52,489 bases of DNA. It comes from an uncultured Armatimonadota bacterium (GTDB lineage Bacteria > Armatimonadota > Fimbriimonadia > Fimbriimonadales > Fimbriimonadaceae). A program made the translations under genes and the position numbers. Location of the stretch: contig CAIUHP010000034.1 of assembly GCA_903899015.1 (NCBI GenBank), forward strand, positions 1 through 52,489, read 5' to 3'. Positions 8,727 through 19,078 of this stretch are shown here, one piece after another. Each line of letters opens with the position of its first letter. Positions within the stretch are counted from its first letter, which is position 1. Below the pieces are notes generated by a model. The model did no database searches. It saw nothing but the letters and a program-made list of their open reading frames with translations, and was not told the origin of the DNA.

Positions 8727-9074
8727 TTAACAACACTCATCCGATGGGTCCAGTGGATCACACAGATAAGCCGATAGCCGAGTAAGGGCTTCGCGATTGA
8801 CCCCGCAGATCATATATTTACCACGACGTTCAACGGAAATTAATCCCGCGTCACGCAGTTCGTTGATGTGAAAGGAGATCGTTGAATTGATCTTTTCTTT
8901 GCCTGTCAAATGACAGCAAACCTCCCCTACTGATGGGCCGAGAATCGGACGAACGTCTCCGTTCTCGTCGACCGCAACCGGACAGCATCGCTCGCGAAGA
9001 AAATCCAGAATTTGGATTCGGGTTTTGTCTCCCAAAGCCTTGAACATCTGTGCTCGTCCTGCGGAGTCGTCCAC
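8727..9074 (-). CDS. ArsR-family arsenic-responsive repressor, cysteine-rich (copy 1)
   Basis: 115-aa winged-helix protein. FKALGDKTRIQILDFLRERCC begins the ArsR fold, and TISFHINELRDAGLISVERRGKYM gives the recognition helix and wing. Three vicinal cysteine pairs, C30/C31, C53/C54 and C114/C115, suit As(III) or Sb(III) binding. The segment between the first two pairs (CCPVAVDENGDVRP...GPSVGEVCC) is shared with the paralogue at 10138-10470. A 10-bp-arm palindrome lies 15 bases before the start, so it probably represses itself and the metallophosphoesterase-aquaporin genes downstream. Confidence 0.9.
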   Translation of the reverse strand: MDDSAGRAQMFKALGDKTRIQILDFLRERCCPVAVDENGDVRPILGPSVGEVCCHLTGKEKINSTISFHINELRDAGLISVERRGKYMICGVNREALTRLSAYLCDPLDPSDECC

Positions 9075-9088
9075 ACCTTCATCATACC

Positions 9089-9118
9089 ACTACATTTCGT
9101 CATTCTTAGAAATGTAGT
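9089..9118. promoter_or_regulatory. Palindromic ArsR operator (copy 1)
   Basis: ACTACATTTC (9089-9098) and GAAATGTAGT (9109-9118) form perfect 10-base arms around a 10-base spacer, just upstream of the arsR gene at 8727-9074. The core TACATTT/AAATGTA is the same as at 10486-10503. The rest of the gap to 9260 contains an imperfect hairpin (9200-9237) and no gene. Confidence 0.7.
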
Positions 9119-9260
9119 ACCGTTCTGGTATAGGGCAAAGTGTCGAGCAAATGAATGAGCAATCGGTGAGACGGCTCTTATCGGCATGCCCAGTGAAGGG
9201 CCTTGTTCCCACTTCCGTTTGAAAGTGAAAACAAGGCGTTCAAGTCAGAGCTACAAGCTC

Positions 9261-10133
9261 CTATTCAGCGAGTTTTGATGCACGGATGAATGCACCCATA
9301 ATTCGACCGTCCATGCTACTTTTCTCTTCGCTCGAAAGAGATTCAATCGCGGGGGCCGAACAACATGCATCTCCTAAATCAGAAAACATGTATTTCCTCG
9401 TCGGCTCGATCGAAATATCGACAAAGCCTGCCTTGCCAAGTCTGAGGCGGTAGTCGTTTCGCTCAAGCGCTCCTGCTACACAACCCACGTAGGCCTCCAT
9501 ATCCTTGCGCACCGCATCTGGCAATTCGCCATCAACGACCACATCCGAAACCGCAAACCTTCCCCCAGGCTTTAACACTCGAAAAGCTTCCGCGAGAACA
9601 AGATCCTTATCGGCCGACAAATTAATCACGCAATTGCTAATAATTACGTCAACCGACGCATCAGGCAACGGAATCTCTTCAATATGACCCTTCAGAAACT
9701 GAACGTTGTTCAGTCCTGAGCTTTCCTTGTTCTTTTCGGCAAGCGCAAGCATCTCGTCGGTCATATCAAGGCCGTAGGCAAAGCCGCTCGGCCCAACCCT
9801 TTTTGCCGACAGTAAAACATCGATCCCGCCGCCACTTCCCAGATCAAGAACGGTTTCACCGGGACTTAGCTGGGCCAAAGCGGTTGGGTTTCCGCAACCG
9901 AGCGAGGCTAGCAAAGCAGCTTCTGGAATTTGCTCGGCATCAACGTCTGAATACAGATTCGCCGTAATTGGGTCGAATGAGGTGCAACATGATGGTTCTT
10001 CACCACCACAGCAGGAGACCTGTCCTTGCCCATTGAGGACGGTTAATGCTGCTGCTCCATATTTCTTTTTGACGACCTCACGGACGTCGTCTCGATCAGT
10101 TAAGTGACTCATTTCAATCGTTTGATCTCCCAT
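9261..10133 (-). CDS. ArsM-type As(III) S-adenosylmethionine methyltransferase
   Basis: Methylates arsenite with SAM, giving methyl- and dimethylarsenicals. The SAM site is [12 protein letters not shown] (motif I), with GLDMTDEM after it. Conserved arsenic cysteines are visible: an N-terminal VSCCGG and PSCC region (C41/C42, C49/C50), C168 in NCVINL and C218 in VGCVAGAL. The 50-residue spacing of the last two equals that of C174 and C224 in the Cyanidioschyzon enzyme. I chose ATG 10133, 4 bases after the arsR stop; ATG 10112 is an alternative, and the longer frame from 10205 runs into arsR. The C-terminus has a further Cys pair (ACCSAPA). It forms a two-gene operon with the upstream arsR. Confidence 0.92.
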   Translation of the reverse strand: MGDQTIEMSHLTDRDDVREVVKKKYGAAALTVLNGQGQVSCCGGEEPSCCTSFDPITANLYSDVDAEQIPEAALLASLGCGNPTALAQLSPGETVLDLGSGGGIDVLLSAKRVGPSGFAYGLDMTDEMLALAEKNKESSGLNNVQFLKGHIEEIPLPDASVDVIISNCVINLSADKDLVLAEAFRVLKPGGRFAVSDVVVDGELPDAVRKDMEAYVGCVAGALERNDYRLRLGKAGFVDISIEPTRKYMFSDLGDACCSAPAIESLSSEEKSSMDGRIMGAFIRASKLAE

Positions 10134-10137
10134 TCGG

Positions 10138-10470
10138 TTAGCAACACGGGTTGCTTTTGCCGAAGTAATCCGCGAGCCCGGCCAAGGTCTCGTGGTTGAT
10201 TCCACAGATCATGTTCTTGCCCCGGCGTTCCATCGTAATGAGATCCGCATTTCGAAGTTCTTTCAAGTGAAAACTAAGCGACGAGCTGATCTTCTCAGAA
10301 CCCATCACCGAACAACAAATCTCTCCGACAGTAGGGCCCTCAACCGGACGCACTTCACCTTCTTCACCCACCGCTACCGGGCAGCAACAGGAGCGTAAGA
10401 ATTCAAAGACTCGTACCCGTGTTGGGTCGCCTAACGCCTTAAAAATGACCGCTTTATCTTTGTGGTCCAC
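10138..10470 (-). CDS. ArsR-family arsenic-responsive repressor, cysteine-rich (copy 2)
   Basis: 110 aa, clear paralogue of the repressor at 8727-9074. It has FKALGDPTRVRVFEFLRSCCC, the recognition region SLSFHLKELRNADLITMERRGKNM, and cysteine groups C28-C30, C52/C53 and C109/C110. The same CCPVAV...EGEVRP...GPTVGEICC segment is present. It precedes arsM by 4 bases and has a perfect palindrome 15 bases upstream of its start, so it probably controls the arsR-arsM unit and perhaps the sister unit. Confidence 0.9.
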   Translation of the reverse strand: MDHKDKAVIFKALGDPTRVRVFEFLRSCCCPVAVGEEGEVRPVEGPTVGEICCSVMGSEKISSSLSFHLKELRNADLITMERRGKNMICGINHETLAGLADYFGKSNPCC

Positions 10471-10485
10471 GTTGTCATGATAACA

Positions 10486-10503
10486 TACATTTCTATAAAT
10501 GTA
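10486..10503. promoter_or_regulatory. Palindromic ArsR operator (copy 2)
   Basis: TACATTT (10486-10492), a 4-base spacer, and AAATGTA (10497-10503), 15 bases upstream of arsR copy 2. The half-site is identical to that at 9089-9118 but the spacing is shorter. The remaining gap up to 10691 holds no gene; a short inverted repeat AAGTG/CACTT lies at 10588-10603. Confidence 0.68.
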
Positions 10504-10691
10504 GAACTATTAATCTATTTCGCCAGATAATTTTCCGGTAAGGCATGCCCACCCAATATTCAAGACTTCTAAAATCTGGGGTTTGCTAAGTGGATCGTCA
10601 CTTGGGACCCGATAAAGGGCTTATCAACCCAGTTATGACTACTTTTTAGACAGATTCACACAACTCGTAAATGTTTCGGTAGGATAGCGTT

Positions 10692-13600
10692 ATGCAGGTC
10701 CAGCGTTGGGTCTCAAACCTACTCCTCCTCTCAGCCAGCACAACTTGGCTAACCGTTGCTCTTGTCGTCCCATCAAGAGGTGCACAAGCTCCTGCGAAAG
10801 TAAATTTCTCTCGGGACGTCCTGCCTATCCTCTCAGATAAGTGCTTTAAGTGCCATGGCCCTGACCCTGACACCCGAATGGCGAAAATGCGCCTGGATGT
10901 CGCAGAAGGAGCGTTTGCAAATCGCCATGGACGCATTCCCATCGTTCCGGGTAAGCCGGAGCACAGCATGGTTGTTTCTAGGATCAACAGTCATGACGAT
11001 CCCATGCCGCCAGTCAACAGCGGAAAGTCACTCACCAAAGCTCAGATCGATATTCTCACCCGATGGATTGCTGAAGGGGCTAAATACGATCGACTTTGGT
11101 CATTCGAACCTATTCCCCAAGTCGTTCCAGTTCCTGCCTCTACTAGCACCTGGCCCAAGAACGATATTGACCGATTTATTCTTGCCAAGCTAAAGAAGGA
11201 GCAACTTACTCCCGCTCCGGAAGCCTCTCGACCACGGTGGTTGAGGCGCGTAACCCTCGACCTTACCGGCTTGCCGCCAACCGAACAGGAGATTACAGCC
11301 TTTCAATCCGACCCTTCACCGAAAGCATTTGAAACCGTCGTAGACCGGTTACTGGCAAGTCCTCATTTTGGAGAGCGAGTAGCCGTTGACTGGCTCGACG
11401 CAGCACGATATTCGGACAGCTATGGATATCAATCCGACTTATTGAGCCCAACGTGGCCCTACCGAGATTGGGTCATCAGGGCATTCAATAAGAACATGCC
11501 CTACAACCAGTTCCTCACCGAGCAGCTGGCCGGTGACTTGCTCCCACGAGCAACCCGAGACCAAAGATTGGCGACGGCATTCAACCGGCTCCATCGTCAA
11601 TCGAATGAAGGCGGCTCGATCGCGCTGGAATTTAAAACGACGTATGCCGACGACCGAGTAGACACATTTGGAACTGCGGTGCTTGGACTCACAGTAGGAT
11701 GTGCTCGTTGTCACGATCACAAGTTCGATCCGATCACTCAGCGCGAGTATTACCAATTCTTTGCTTACTTCAATTCCATCGACGAATACGGCCTTTTGCT
11801 CAGCACCGAGATTGTTCCAACTCCGTCATTGCTGCTTCCAAACCCTGACCAGGAACCGAAACTTGCTGCCCTCAAGAAATCCGATCAGGAAGCAAAAAAT
11901 AGCGTTCAGGTGGCAACAAAATCAGCATCGCTTCGATTAAATTCGTGGCTTGCGAGTCATCCTTCGGGGTTGGTCATGCCAGACCGAGCTGCGCACATCA
12001 CGTTTACTAAAGAGACGGGAGGCAAATTTGCCGATGCCGATGGGGCCAAACCTTTCGGCGAGAAACTCGGGAACCTAAAGTCGATTCAGACACCTCACGG
12101 GGCTGGAATTCTGTTTGACGGTGACAATGGCTTAGCTGTACGAGGGCTAACCGCGAAAGAGCGATGGGATCCGTTCACTTGGGCCATGTGGGTCAACGAC
12201 GTAAAGCAATCACCAACTCAGGAAGTATTGCTCCACCGTACCGGTGGTACCGACGTTGGCTTCTGCGGATTTGATCTCTTACTCGAAGACGGTTATCTCA
12301 CCGCTCGCGTTATGCGAGCGCCGCCTGGAAACGCGATCTCGATTCGGGCGAACCACCGAATTCCTAAAGGTGATTGGACTCACGTTGCCTGGACATGGGA
12401 TGGAAGTGGAAGCGTCGATGGCATCAAGCTTTATATCGACGGTCAGCAGGCATCGACAACAGTCATCGCAGATCATTTGTGGAAGAAGATCAATGCCTAC
12501 GGCGACCTCGGTGGAGGAGGCGGCGATTGGACCTTTGCCCAGCGGTTCCGTGATGCGGGATTTAAGGGAGGAGAAGTTGCCGATATCTCCTACTTTGACC
12601 GAGCTATTTCTTCTCTAGAAATTGCTCAGCTAACCGATGGGAAATCATTGACTCAGGCACTTCTCGCTCCTGACAAGCATCTGAAGGACCTTGCCGAGTA
12701 CTACGCTTCTGCCATCGATACCGAGGCAAGAGCGGCAGTCAAGACAGAACAAACTTGCCAAATGAACTTGGCTAACTTCGAAGAAGGAATCTACGAAGTC
12801 CCGGTCATGGAAGAGTCTCGAAGACCGATTCCAGCCTATGTGCTGGCTAGGGGGAATTACGATGCTCCACGGAACGAGAAAACCAGGGTCGTAAGAGATA
12901 CTCCCAAATCTTTGCCACCCCTCAAGCTCAATGGCGCCAACAATCGAGTTGCGCTAGCGGAATGGGTCACGAGTCCGAATCACCCACTGACATCGAGAGT
13001 GGCCGTTAACCGGTTCTGGCAAATGATGTTTGGTACCGGATTAGTGGAGACGAGTGAAAACTTTGGAGTCCAAGGCTCCCAACCTAGCAATCCCGCTTTA
13101 CTTGATTATTTGGCTCGTAGGTTCATGAATTCTGGCTGGAACGTGAAAGCGATTTTCCGAGAACTTGCGCTCTCCGCGGCCTATCGCCAAGACTCTATCC
13201 ACACTCAAAAGAAGAACCAGGTCGATCCCGACAACCGGTTGATTGCGAGGGGACCAAGCAGACGACTCACTGCCGAAATGATCCGCGACACGGTTCTTGC
13301 TGCAGCGGGATTACTCAACGCAAAAGTTGGCGGTCCTCCCGTGAACCCTTACCAGCCAGCCGGAATCTGGCAGGAGAACAACACCATGAGCCCCGGATTC
13401 GTCCAAAGCAAAGGTGCAGACCTCTATCGGCGAAGTATCTATTCCACCTGGAAACGAACTACTCCTGTTCCAAGCATGTTGCTTTTCGATGCAACATCGC
13501 GAGAAGCTTGCACGATTCGCCGTCCAGCGACCAACACGCCTCTTCAAGCTCTCGTATTGCTCAACGACGTCCAGTTCGTAGAAGCAGCACGAGTTCTCGC

Positions 13601-13880
13601 TCAGTCCGAGCTTCTAGAGCACAAGAATGACTCTGAGCGCATCCGCTCTGCGTTTGTTCGACTTGCAGGAAGGGAACCTGAAGTCCGAGAACTAGACATT
13701 CTCGTCAAAACGCTCAATGATCAAAGAGCTCAGTTTTCTTCGATTCCATCGGATGCGACGAAGCTGTTGAAAATGGGTGATTCCAAGCCCGACCCAACGT
13801 TGAATCCCATCGACCTCGCTGCAATGACTGTTACCATGCAAACGATCATCAATTCGGATGCCGTGGTTTGGAGACGCTAA
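10692..13880 (+). CDS. Planctomycete-type cytochrome protein: PSCyt1, DUF1549, LamG-like, DUF1553
   Basis: 1062 aa, exported (hydrophobic signal ending near RGAQA). Order of parts: a cytochrome-like PSCyt1 domain (about residues 35-115) with heme motif CFKCH; DUF1549 (about 150-355) starting WPKNDIDRFILAKL; a concanavalin/LamG-like insert (about 430-640, with WTHVAWTWDGSG and IKLYIDG); and DUF1553 (about 760-1010) with HPLTSRVAVNRFWQMMFGTG. These multidomain proteins are abundant in Planctomycetota and Verrucomicrobiota and their biochemistry is not established. AGGA lies 8 bases before the ATG. The downstream DUF1501 gene begins 2 bases after its stop, the usual partner arrangement. Confidence 0.93.
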   Translation: MQVQRWVSNLLLLSASTTWLTVALVVPSRGAQAPAKVNFSRDVLPILSDKCFKCHGPDPDTRMAKMRLDVAEGAFANRHGRIPIVPGKPEHSMVVSRINSHDDPMPPVNSGKSLTKAQIDILTRWIAEGAKYDRLWSFEPIPQVVPVPASTSTWPKNDIDRFILAKLKKEQLTPAPEASRPRWLRRVTLDLTGLPPTEQEITAFQSDPSPKAFETVVDRLLASPHFGERVAVDWLDAARYSDSYGYQSDLLSPTWPYRDWVIRAFNKNMPYNQFLTEQLAGDLLPRATRDQRLATAFNRLHRQSNEGGSIALEFKTTYADDRVDTFGTAVLGLTVGCARCHDHKFDPITQREYYQFFAYFNSIDEYGLLLSTEIVPTPSLLLPNPDQEPKLAALKKSDQEAKNSVQVATKSASLRLNSWLASHPSGLVMPDRAAHITFTKETGGKFADADGAKPFGEKLGNLKSIQTPHGAGILFDGDNGLAVRGLTAKERWDPFTWAMWVNDVKQSPTQEVLLHRTGGTDVGFCGFDLLLEDGYLTARVMRAPPGNAISIRANHRIPKGDWTHVAWTWDGSGSVDGIKLYIDGQQASTTVIADHLWKKINAYGDLGGGGGDWTFAQRFRDAGFKGGEVADISYFDRAISSLEIAQLTDGKSLTQALLAPDKHLKDLAEYYASAIDTEARAAVKTEQTCQMNLANFEEGIYEVPVMEESRRPIPAYVLARGNYDAPRNEKTRVVRDTPKSLPPLKLNGANNRVALAEWVTSPNHPLTSRVAVNRFWQMMFGTGLVETSENFGVQGSQPSNPALLDYLARRFMNSGWNVKAIFRELALSAAYRQDSIHTQKKNQVDPDNRLIARGPSRRLTAEMIRDTVLAAAGLLNAKVGGPPVNPYQPAGIWQENNTMSPGFVQSKGADLYRRSIYSTWKRTTPVPSMLLFDATSREACTIRRPATNTPLQALVLLNDVQFVEAARVLAQSELLEHKNDSERIRSAFVRLAGREPEVRELDILVKTLNDQRAQFSSIPSDATKLLKMGDSKPDPTLNPIDLAAMTVTMQTIINSDAVVWRR

Positions 13881-13881
13881 T

Positions 13882-15384
13882 ATGTCCAACATCGATCGAG
13901 ACCACCCCTTACACTCACTCTTGGGCCTTACCCGGCGAGAGTTTTTTGGACGTAGTGCGCAAGGAATGGGTGCGCTGGCCTTAGCGTCGCTCATGCCGTC
14001 ATGGGCAATGGGTGAAGCCGTACAAGGCACGATGAAGTCAGGTCGGTATCACCATCCTCCCAAAGCCAAGAGAATCATCTATCTGTGCCAAGCCGGAGGA
14101 CCGGCCCAGCAAGATCTGTTCGACTACAAGCCGTTGCTGAACAAGAACCACGGCCAGAATCTGCCTGACAATATCAGAGGAACTCAGCGCCTAACGGCAA
14201 TGAGCGCGAACCAAAGTGTTTTCCCCCTTGCTGGTTCTCCTTTTAAGTTTTCCCAACACGGCCAAAGTGGAGCCTGGTTTAGCGAAGTTCTGCCCCATCT
14301 CGCTGAGGTCTCCGACGAACTCTGTTTCGTAAAGTCGATGTTCACTGAGGCGATCAATCATGACCCTGCCATCACTTTCTTCCAAACCGGGAGCCAAATC
14401 GCAGGTCGCCCCTCATTCGGTTCGTGGCTATCGTATGGCTTAGGCTCCATGAACGAAGACTTGCCCGCGTTCGTGGTGCTAGCCAGCGTTAACAAAGGAG
14501 ACCAACCTCTTTATGCTCGCCTTTGGGGCAGCGGATTCCTCGATTCGCGCTACCAGGGCGTTCGCTTCCGATCAGGTGGCGATCCGGTTCTCTACCTTTC
14601 CAACCCAGACGGAATTTGTGGGTCGGGACGACGCGCCATGCTTGACCGACTCAGCGAGCTCAATAAAGTCGAATTTGAAAAAGAGCTCGACCCAGAAATA
14701 GAAAGTCGGATTGCTCAGTACGAACTTGCCTACCGAATGCAAACAAGCGTTCCCGAAGTTACCGACCTCAGTAAAGAACCGGCGGAAGTATTCGAGCTTT
14801 ATGGTCCTGATTCTCACAAGCCAGGAACGTTTGCTTCCAACTGCCTAATGGCTCGTCGCCTCGCACAAAAGGGCGTTCGATTCATCCAACTTTATCACCA
14901 AGGATGGGACCAACACGGTGGGCTCAAAGGCGGCATTTCAGCACAATGTAAAGACACCGACCAACCCACGGCAGCTTTGATCAAGGATCTGAAACGCCTG
15001 GGAATGCTAGAGGACACGCTGATTGTTTGGGGAGGCGAATTTGGTCGAACCAGCTATTGCCAAGGGCCACTCGACCTAAACTCATTCGGTCGTGACCACC
15101 ATCCTCGTTGCTTCACCGTTTTCATGGCCGGAGGCGGAGTGAATGCCGGCACCACCTACGGACGAACGGACGATTACGGTTACAACATCGCAGACGCCGA
15201 CGGCAATCCCATCTCACCAACCAAAGAAGTCCAAACCAAGGGGGCGGTTCATGTTCACGACTTGCAGGCGACTCTTCTGTGGTTGCTTGGAATAGACCAC
15301 ACGAAGCTGACGTTTGCCTATCAAGGTCGAGATTTCAGGCTCACCGACGTACACGGTCACGTGATTCAAGAACTGATGGCTTAA
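13882..15384 (+). CDS. DUF1501 family protein, Tat-exported
   Basis: 500 aa. Tat signal [21 protein letters not shown] at about residues 16-36. The alkaline-phosphatase/sulfatase-like DUF1501 fold is shown by [63 protein letters not shown] and the C-terminal [16 protein letters not shown]. The ATG at 13882 lies one base after the TAA of the DUF1549/DUF1553 gene, so I prefer it to the in-frame ATG at 13858. The pair is probably one operon. Substrate unknown. Its stop overlaps the convergent kinase gene by 4 bases. Confidence 0.93.
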   Translation: MSNIDRDHPLHSLLGLTRREFFGRSAQGMGALALASLMPSWAMGEAVQGTMKSGRYHHPPKAKRIIYLCQAGGPAQQDLFDYKPLLNKNHGQNLPDNIRGTQRLTAMSANQSVFPLAGSPFKFSQHGQSGAWFSEVLPHLAEVSDELCFVKSMFTEAINHDPAITFFQTGSQIAGRPSFGSWLSYGLGSMNEDLPAFVVLASVNKGDQPLYARLWGSGFLDSRYQGVRFRSGGDPVLYLSNPDGICGSGRRAMLDRLSELNKVEFEKELDPEIESRIAQYELAYRMQTSVPEVTDLSKEPAEVFELYGPDSHKPGTFASNCLMARRLAQKGVRFIQLYHQGWDQHGGLKGGISAQCKDTDQPTAALIKDLKRLGMLEDTLIVWGGEFGRTSYCQGPLDLNSFGRDHHPRCFTVFMAGGGVNAGTTYGRTDDYGYNIADADGNPISPTKEVQTKGAVHVHDLQATLLWLLGIDHTKLTFAYQGRDFRLTDVHGHVIQELMA

Positions 15385-17687
15385 GTGTCAAGGCGTTTCT
15401 TTGCCAGACATTCCTGAACGACGCTCAGGAGTTCAGGAATGTTAATGGGCTTAGTCGTAAATCCATCCATTCCGCAGTCAATACATCGGTCACGATCCCC
15501 TTCCATGGCATTAGCAGTGAAGGCAACTATTGGGGTGTACCTGCCTGTCACTTGTTCACGACGTCGAATCTCAACGGTTGCGTCATAACCGTCGATCCCC
15601 GGCATATGACAGTCCATTAGGACAACATCAAACTGTTTCTCAGAGACAAGTTCGATAACTTCGGCACCATCAAAAGCAGATTCAACGGTCGCTCCAAGCC
15701 TTTGCAAGATGCTCTCGGCAACCATCAGATTAATATCATTATCTTCCGCGATAAGGACGTGAATATTTGCTAGTGGCTCATCGTGGGGGATACCAACATC
15801 CTCGCCCACCTTTCTAATCGATTTCGCCTGAAGGCCAACTGCCGGTTGAAGTTTGAGGTCAACCCAAAATGTGCTTCCCGAACCTACCGAGCTCTCCATT
15901 CCCATCGATCCTCCCATAAGATCAACAAGTCGCTTTGAAATGGTAAGTCCAAGGCCCGTCCCTCCAAACTTGCGGTACGTTGCCCCTTCCGCCTGAATAA
16001 AGCTGTCGAAAATTGCTGATTGTCGATCCAAAGGAACTCCAACCCCGGTATCCGATATCGCAATTCTGATCGGTATCAATCCATCAACCATTTCCATCGC
16101 TGAGACGCGAATCACAATGCGCCCTTCAAGGGTGAACTTGATCGCGTTGCCGAGTAGGTTGAGCGTCACTTGCCTGATGCGAGACGAATCGGCGTGAACC
16201 CAATGAGGAGCGTCGGGGGCGTATTCCAGCTCTAGCTGAATAAACTTCTCTGAACAGCGGGGTAAAAGGAGCTCGATGATGTCATCCACCATCGCCTTAA
16301 GGTTGAAATCATGAAGCTCGATGGTAACGTTGCCCGATTCAATTTTCGATATATCCAGAATATCGTTGATGATCGTGAGAAGACTTTCTCCTGAAGATCG
16401 AATCAGTCGGACAATATCTTGTTGCTGATGATTGAGTTCCGTATCGAGCAAAACGGCAGTGAGTCCGAGAACTCCATTCATCGGGGTCCGAATTTCGTGA
16501 CTCATGTTCGCCAGAAATTCGGACTTGAGTCGATTGGCTATCTCCGCTTCCTCTTTTGCCGCTCGCAAGTCCCGGTTGATATCAACGAGTAGTTCCGCTT
16601 CCCTAGCTGCCCATTCAGTTTGGTGTCGCAATACGGCATTCTTGACACTCTGTTCATTGACCTCGCGAGCTCGTCGATTCAGCAGGACATTTGCCTGTTC
16701 AAGTGCCTTCATTGAGTCCTCAAAACGGTGAAGGGCTTTGTATGCTTCTGCCAGTCTCGTCCAAATGCGAAGCATGAACGGATTCCCATCGATTTCACGC
16801 GAAAGGTTGAGTGCATGTTCTAGACATTCGACAGCCTGATCGGAACGGCCAATTGCGACATACACGTCACCTAGATCATAAAATGGCTCAGGAACGTTTT
16901 GAAATCGGTTGGTTTCTCTGAATATATGCTCGGATAGATGCGCAAGGGCCTTAGCCTCTACGTCTCGCCCCTGCGACGCAAGAACCATGGACTTATTTCC
17001 ATTGAGGTGAGCGAACAGCATCGGCTCATCCTCTGGGTGGGTCAGTTCGAGCCCTTTCTCGATCATAGGAAGGGCATCTTCAAATCGATGCATTCCGTTG
17101 AAGCAGCCACTGATGTTGTTATAAGTTAGGATCTTTATTTTAGGTTCGCAATCGGGCAAAAGATCCGTCAGAATCCGCTCGTAATATTGAAGCGAATTTT
17201 CCGGTTGGCCGTGGACACTGTACAAGTACCCAAGATTCAGACAAGTGAAGGCAAGTTCGGTTCGAAGATTCAAGTCCTCGGCGATTGAAAGAGCAACCGC
17301 AAGGGTGCCAAAACCGACCGTCGGCTCACCCATATTGCTTTGAGCGAGACCTAATATGTTTTGGGCTCGGACGTAGTAACCGGTCGTATTGTATTCCGAT
17401 AAAATCGCGACTGCCGCTACCGCATGCTTGTACGACTCAGCGACATTGGATCGGAATAGCTCGCACTCCGCTTGAATGTAGGTGAAGACTCCCTCTGCCA
17501 ACTTGTGATGGTGAATCTTAGCATCGTCGATTAGATCCGCAAGTCTTCCCAGGCATATTTGGGCATCTTTGAATCGCAGTTTCTCTAGGCGCTCCACAAG
17601 GTCAGCAAGTTCGGCACCATCACGCACCCAAGTGGGGACTTCCATTTGAAGGTCGTTAGGTTCATCGGGCACGATTTCGCTTCCCAT
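15381..17687 (-). CDS. Cytoplasmic TPR hybrid histidine kinase
   Basis: 768 aa without a signal or membrane segment. Residues about 1-370 are a TPR array and a short coiled coil. The HisKA box [16 protein letters not shown] carries His397. HATPase_c boxes are [22 protein letters not shown] and [20 protein letters not shown] (about 495-620). The C-terminal receiver (about 645-765) has [22 protein letters not shown] with Asp692, and FTANAM and TTKP. It probably senses an intracellular partner through the TPRs and relays phosphate within itself and then to an unseen Hpt or regulator. It lies 71 bases downstream of the DUF1552 gene on the same strand, so it may be co-transcribed with that pair. 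Confidence 0.93.
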   Translation of the reverse strand: MGSEIVPDEPNDLQMEVPTWVRDGAELADLVERLEKLRFKDAQICLGRLADLIDDAKIHHHKLAEGVFTYIQAECELFRSNVAESYKHAVAAVAILSEYNTTGYYVRAQNILGLAQSNMGEPTVGFGTLAVALSIAEDLNLRTELAFTCLNLGYLYSVHGQPENSLQYYERILTDLLPDCEPKIKILTYNNISGCFNGMHRFEDALPMIEKGLELTHPEDEPMLFAHLNGNKSMVLASQGRDVEAKALAHLSEHIFRETNRFQNVPEPFYDLGDVYVAIGRSDQAVECLEHALNLSREIDGNPFMLRIWTRLAEAYKALHRFEDSMKALEQANVLLNRRAREVNEQSVKNAVLRHQTEWAAREAELLVDINRDLRAAKEEAEIANRLKSEFLANMSHEIRTPMNGVLGLTAVLLDTELNHQQQDIVRLIRSSGESLLTIINDILDISKIESGNVTIELHDFNLKAMVDDIIELLLPRCSEKFIQLELEYAPDAPHWVHADSSRIRQVTLNLLGNAIKFTLEGRIVIRVSAMEMVDGLIPIRIAISDTGVGVPLDRQSAIFDSFIQAEGATYRKFGGTGLGLTISKRLVDLMGGSMGMESSVGSGSTFWVDLKLQPAVGLQAKSIRKVGEDVGIPHDEPLANIHVLIAEDNDINLMVAESILQRLGATVESAFDGAEVIELVSEKQFDVVLMDCHMPGIDGYDATVEIRRREQVTGRYTPIVAFTANAMEGDRDRCIDCGMDGFTTKPINIPELLSVVQECLAKKRLDT

Positions 17688-17758
17688 TCCAATTACAGTT
17701 TTATCCGACCCGACGCAAGACTACAGTGTCGTCAAGATCGCACAGGCACCAATCTGAA

Positions 17759-19078
17759 TTAAGTTAAGTTTGGCAGGATTCCTGCGCCACAGAAGTCAGG
17801 ATTTCCAAATCTATCAATTCGATGGCCAAAACCGTGTGCAATTGCCATCAGGAGTCGGTTATGCGGTACTTGGCCATACTTCAGGCTCCGCCCCATCTTG
17901 AAGTCCACACCATTGCCAACCAAAATAAATGGGATGTCGTTCAATGTGTGGGTATTCCCTTGCCCAAGTTCGTTCGTCCAAACGATGAGCGTGTTATCCA
18001 GGAGACATCCAGAACCATCTGGTTCCTTCGTTTCAGCCAACTTCTTCGCTAGGTAGGCAACTTGAGAGCAATACCATTGATTGATTTTCGTCAATTTCTC
18101 TTGAGCGGCCGCATTGCTGTCAGGCTCATGGGACAAGTCGTGTTGACCTTCCTTGATTCCAAGCCAAGTCATCCGAGCCTGCCCAACTGAATTCGTAAAC
18201 TGAAAGGTCGCGACGCGTGCGGAATCAGCCACGAAACTGCTCACGAGCAAATCAATTTGGAGCTTACTAATCTCAGGGATCTTGTCGTTCTCTCGCCGAA
18301 CTCCTGGTTCCAATGGCGGCACCGCATGGCCCACATCTCGAGTACGAGAGACTCTGATTTCGTCTTCCATCTCACGAACAAGCGTGGTGTGCTCGTCCAA
18401 GATTTTTCGGTCAGGTGCTGCGACTACCGACCTTACTTTCGCAATATCGTCCTTTAGATCGTCGAGAACACTCTCAAGTGTCTCCTGGTCCTTTTTCTGA
18501 CCGTAAAGCTTGGCAAATAGCTGATACGGATCATCGACAGGAGTATTAGGCTTATTGGGCCCCGCATAGGACATGCGCGTCCAAGTGTCGGCATATTCTG
18601 GAACCATGACTCCGAGTTCCAGGGATCCAAATCGAGTGCGAGTTAACGGATTGGCCTGCAAATAATTCTTCAACTCCTGGTCAATCGAGATTCCACTCGA
18701 CCACCCTGCCGGCGTATCCGATCCACCTTGAACATTGCCCGGGAATAACTCCACCCCGGTCAGAAGGCATCCAATGCCTCTCATGTGGTTGTCGCCATCA
18801 CCCCGCACTCGGTCGGCAACGCCTTTCAGCACGAGGGTACGATTTTTGAAAGGTTCCAGCGGCTTAAGAATTTCCTTGAACGCGAAATCTGTTCCTTCTG
18901 CGTCGGGCCAGAAGGTGTTCGGAACAATTCCATCCGGGCTGAACATAATAACCAGCCGTTGCTTACGATGCCCCTTAGCTAAACCCGCAAGGGAAGGCAG
19001 ATTGGCGACAAACGGCAAAACAGCCGCACTCAATCCGAGGTCCCGAATAAACTCGCGGCGAGATTTAATTGGATTCAT
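17759..19078 (-). CDS. DUF1552 family protein, Tat-exported
   Basis: 439 aa. Tat signal [19 protein letters not shown] at residues 6-24, then [38 protein letters not shown] and [16 protein letters not shown], which define DUF1552, a relative of the sulfatase-like DUF1501 fold. GGAAGG lies 10 bases before the ATG. The start overlaps the end of the upstream DUF1592-type gene by 14 bases, the standard partner arrangement. Function unknown. Confidence 0.92.
   Translation of the reverse strand: MNPIKSRREFIRDLGLSAAVLPFVANLPSLAGLAKGHRKQRLVIMFSPDGIVPNTFWPDAEGTDFAFKEILKPLEPFKNRTLVLKGVADRVRGDGDNHMRGIGCLLTGVELFPGNVQGGSDTPAGWSSGISIDQELKNYLQANPLTRTRFGSLELGVMVPEYADTWTRMSYAGPNKPNTPVDDPYQLFAKLYGQKKDQETLESVLDDLKDDIAKVRSVVAAPDRKILDEHTTLVREMEDEIRVSRTRDVGHAVPPLEPGVRRENDKIPEISKLQIDLLVSSFVADSARVATFQFTNSVGQARMTWLGIKEGQHDLSHEPDSNAAAQEKLTKINQWYCSQVAYLAKKLAETKEPDGSGCLLDNTLIVWTNELGQGNTHTLNDIPFILVGNGVDFKMGRSLKYGQVPHNRLLMAIAHGFGHRIDRFGNPDFCGAGILPNLT

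Noticed and set aside
9200-9237. Hairpin after arsM (CCTTGTT/AACAAGG)
   Set aside because: No U-tract follows on the minus strand, so it is not a clear terminator; kept as a weak structure only.
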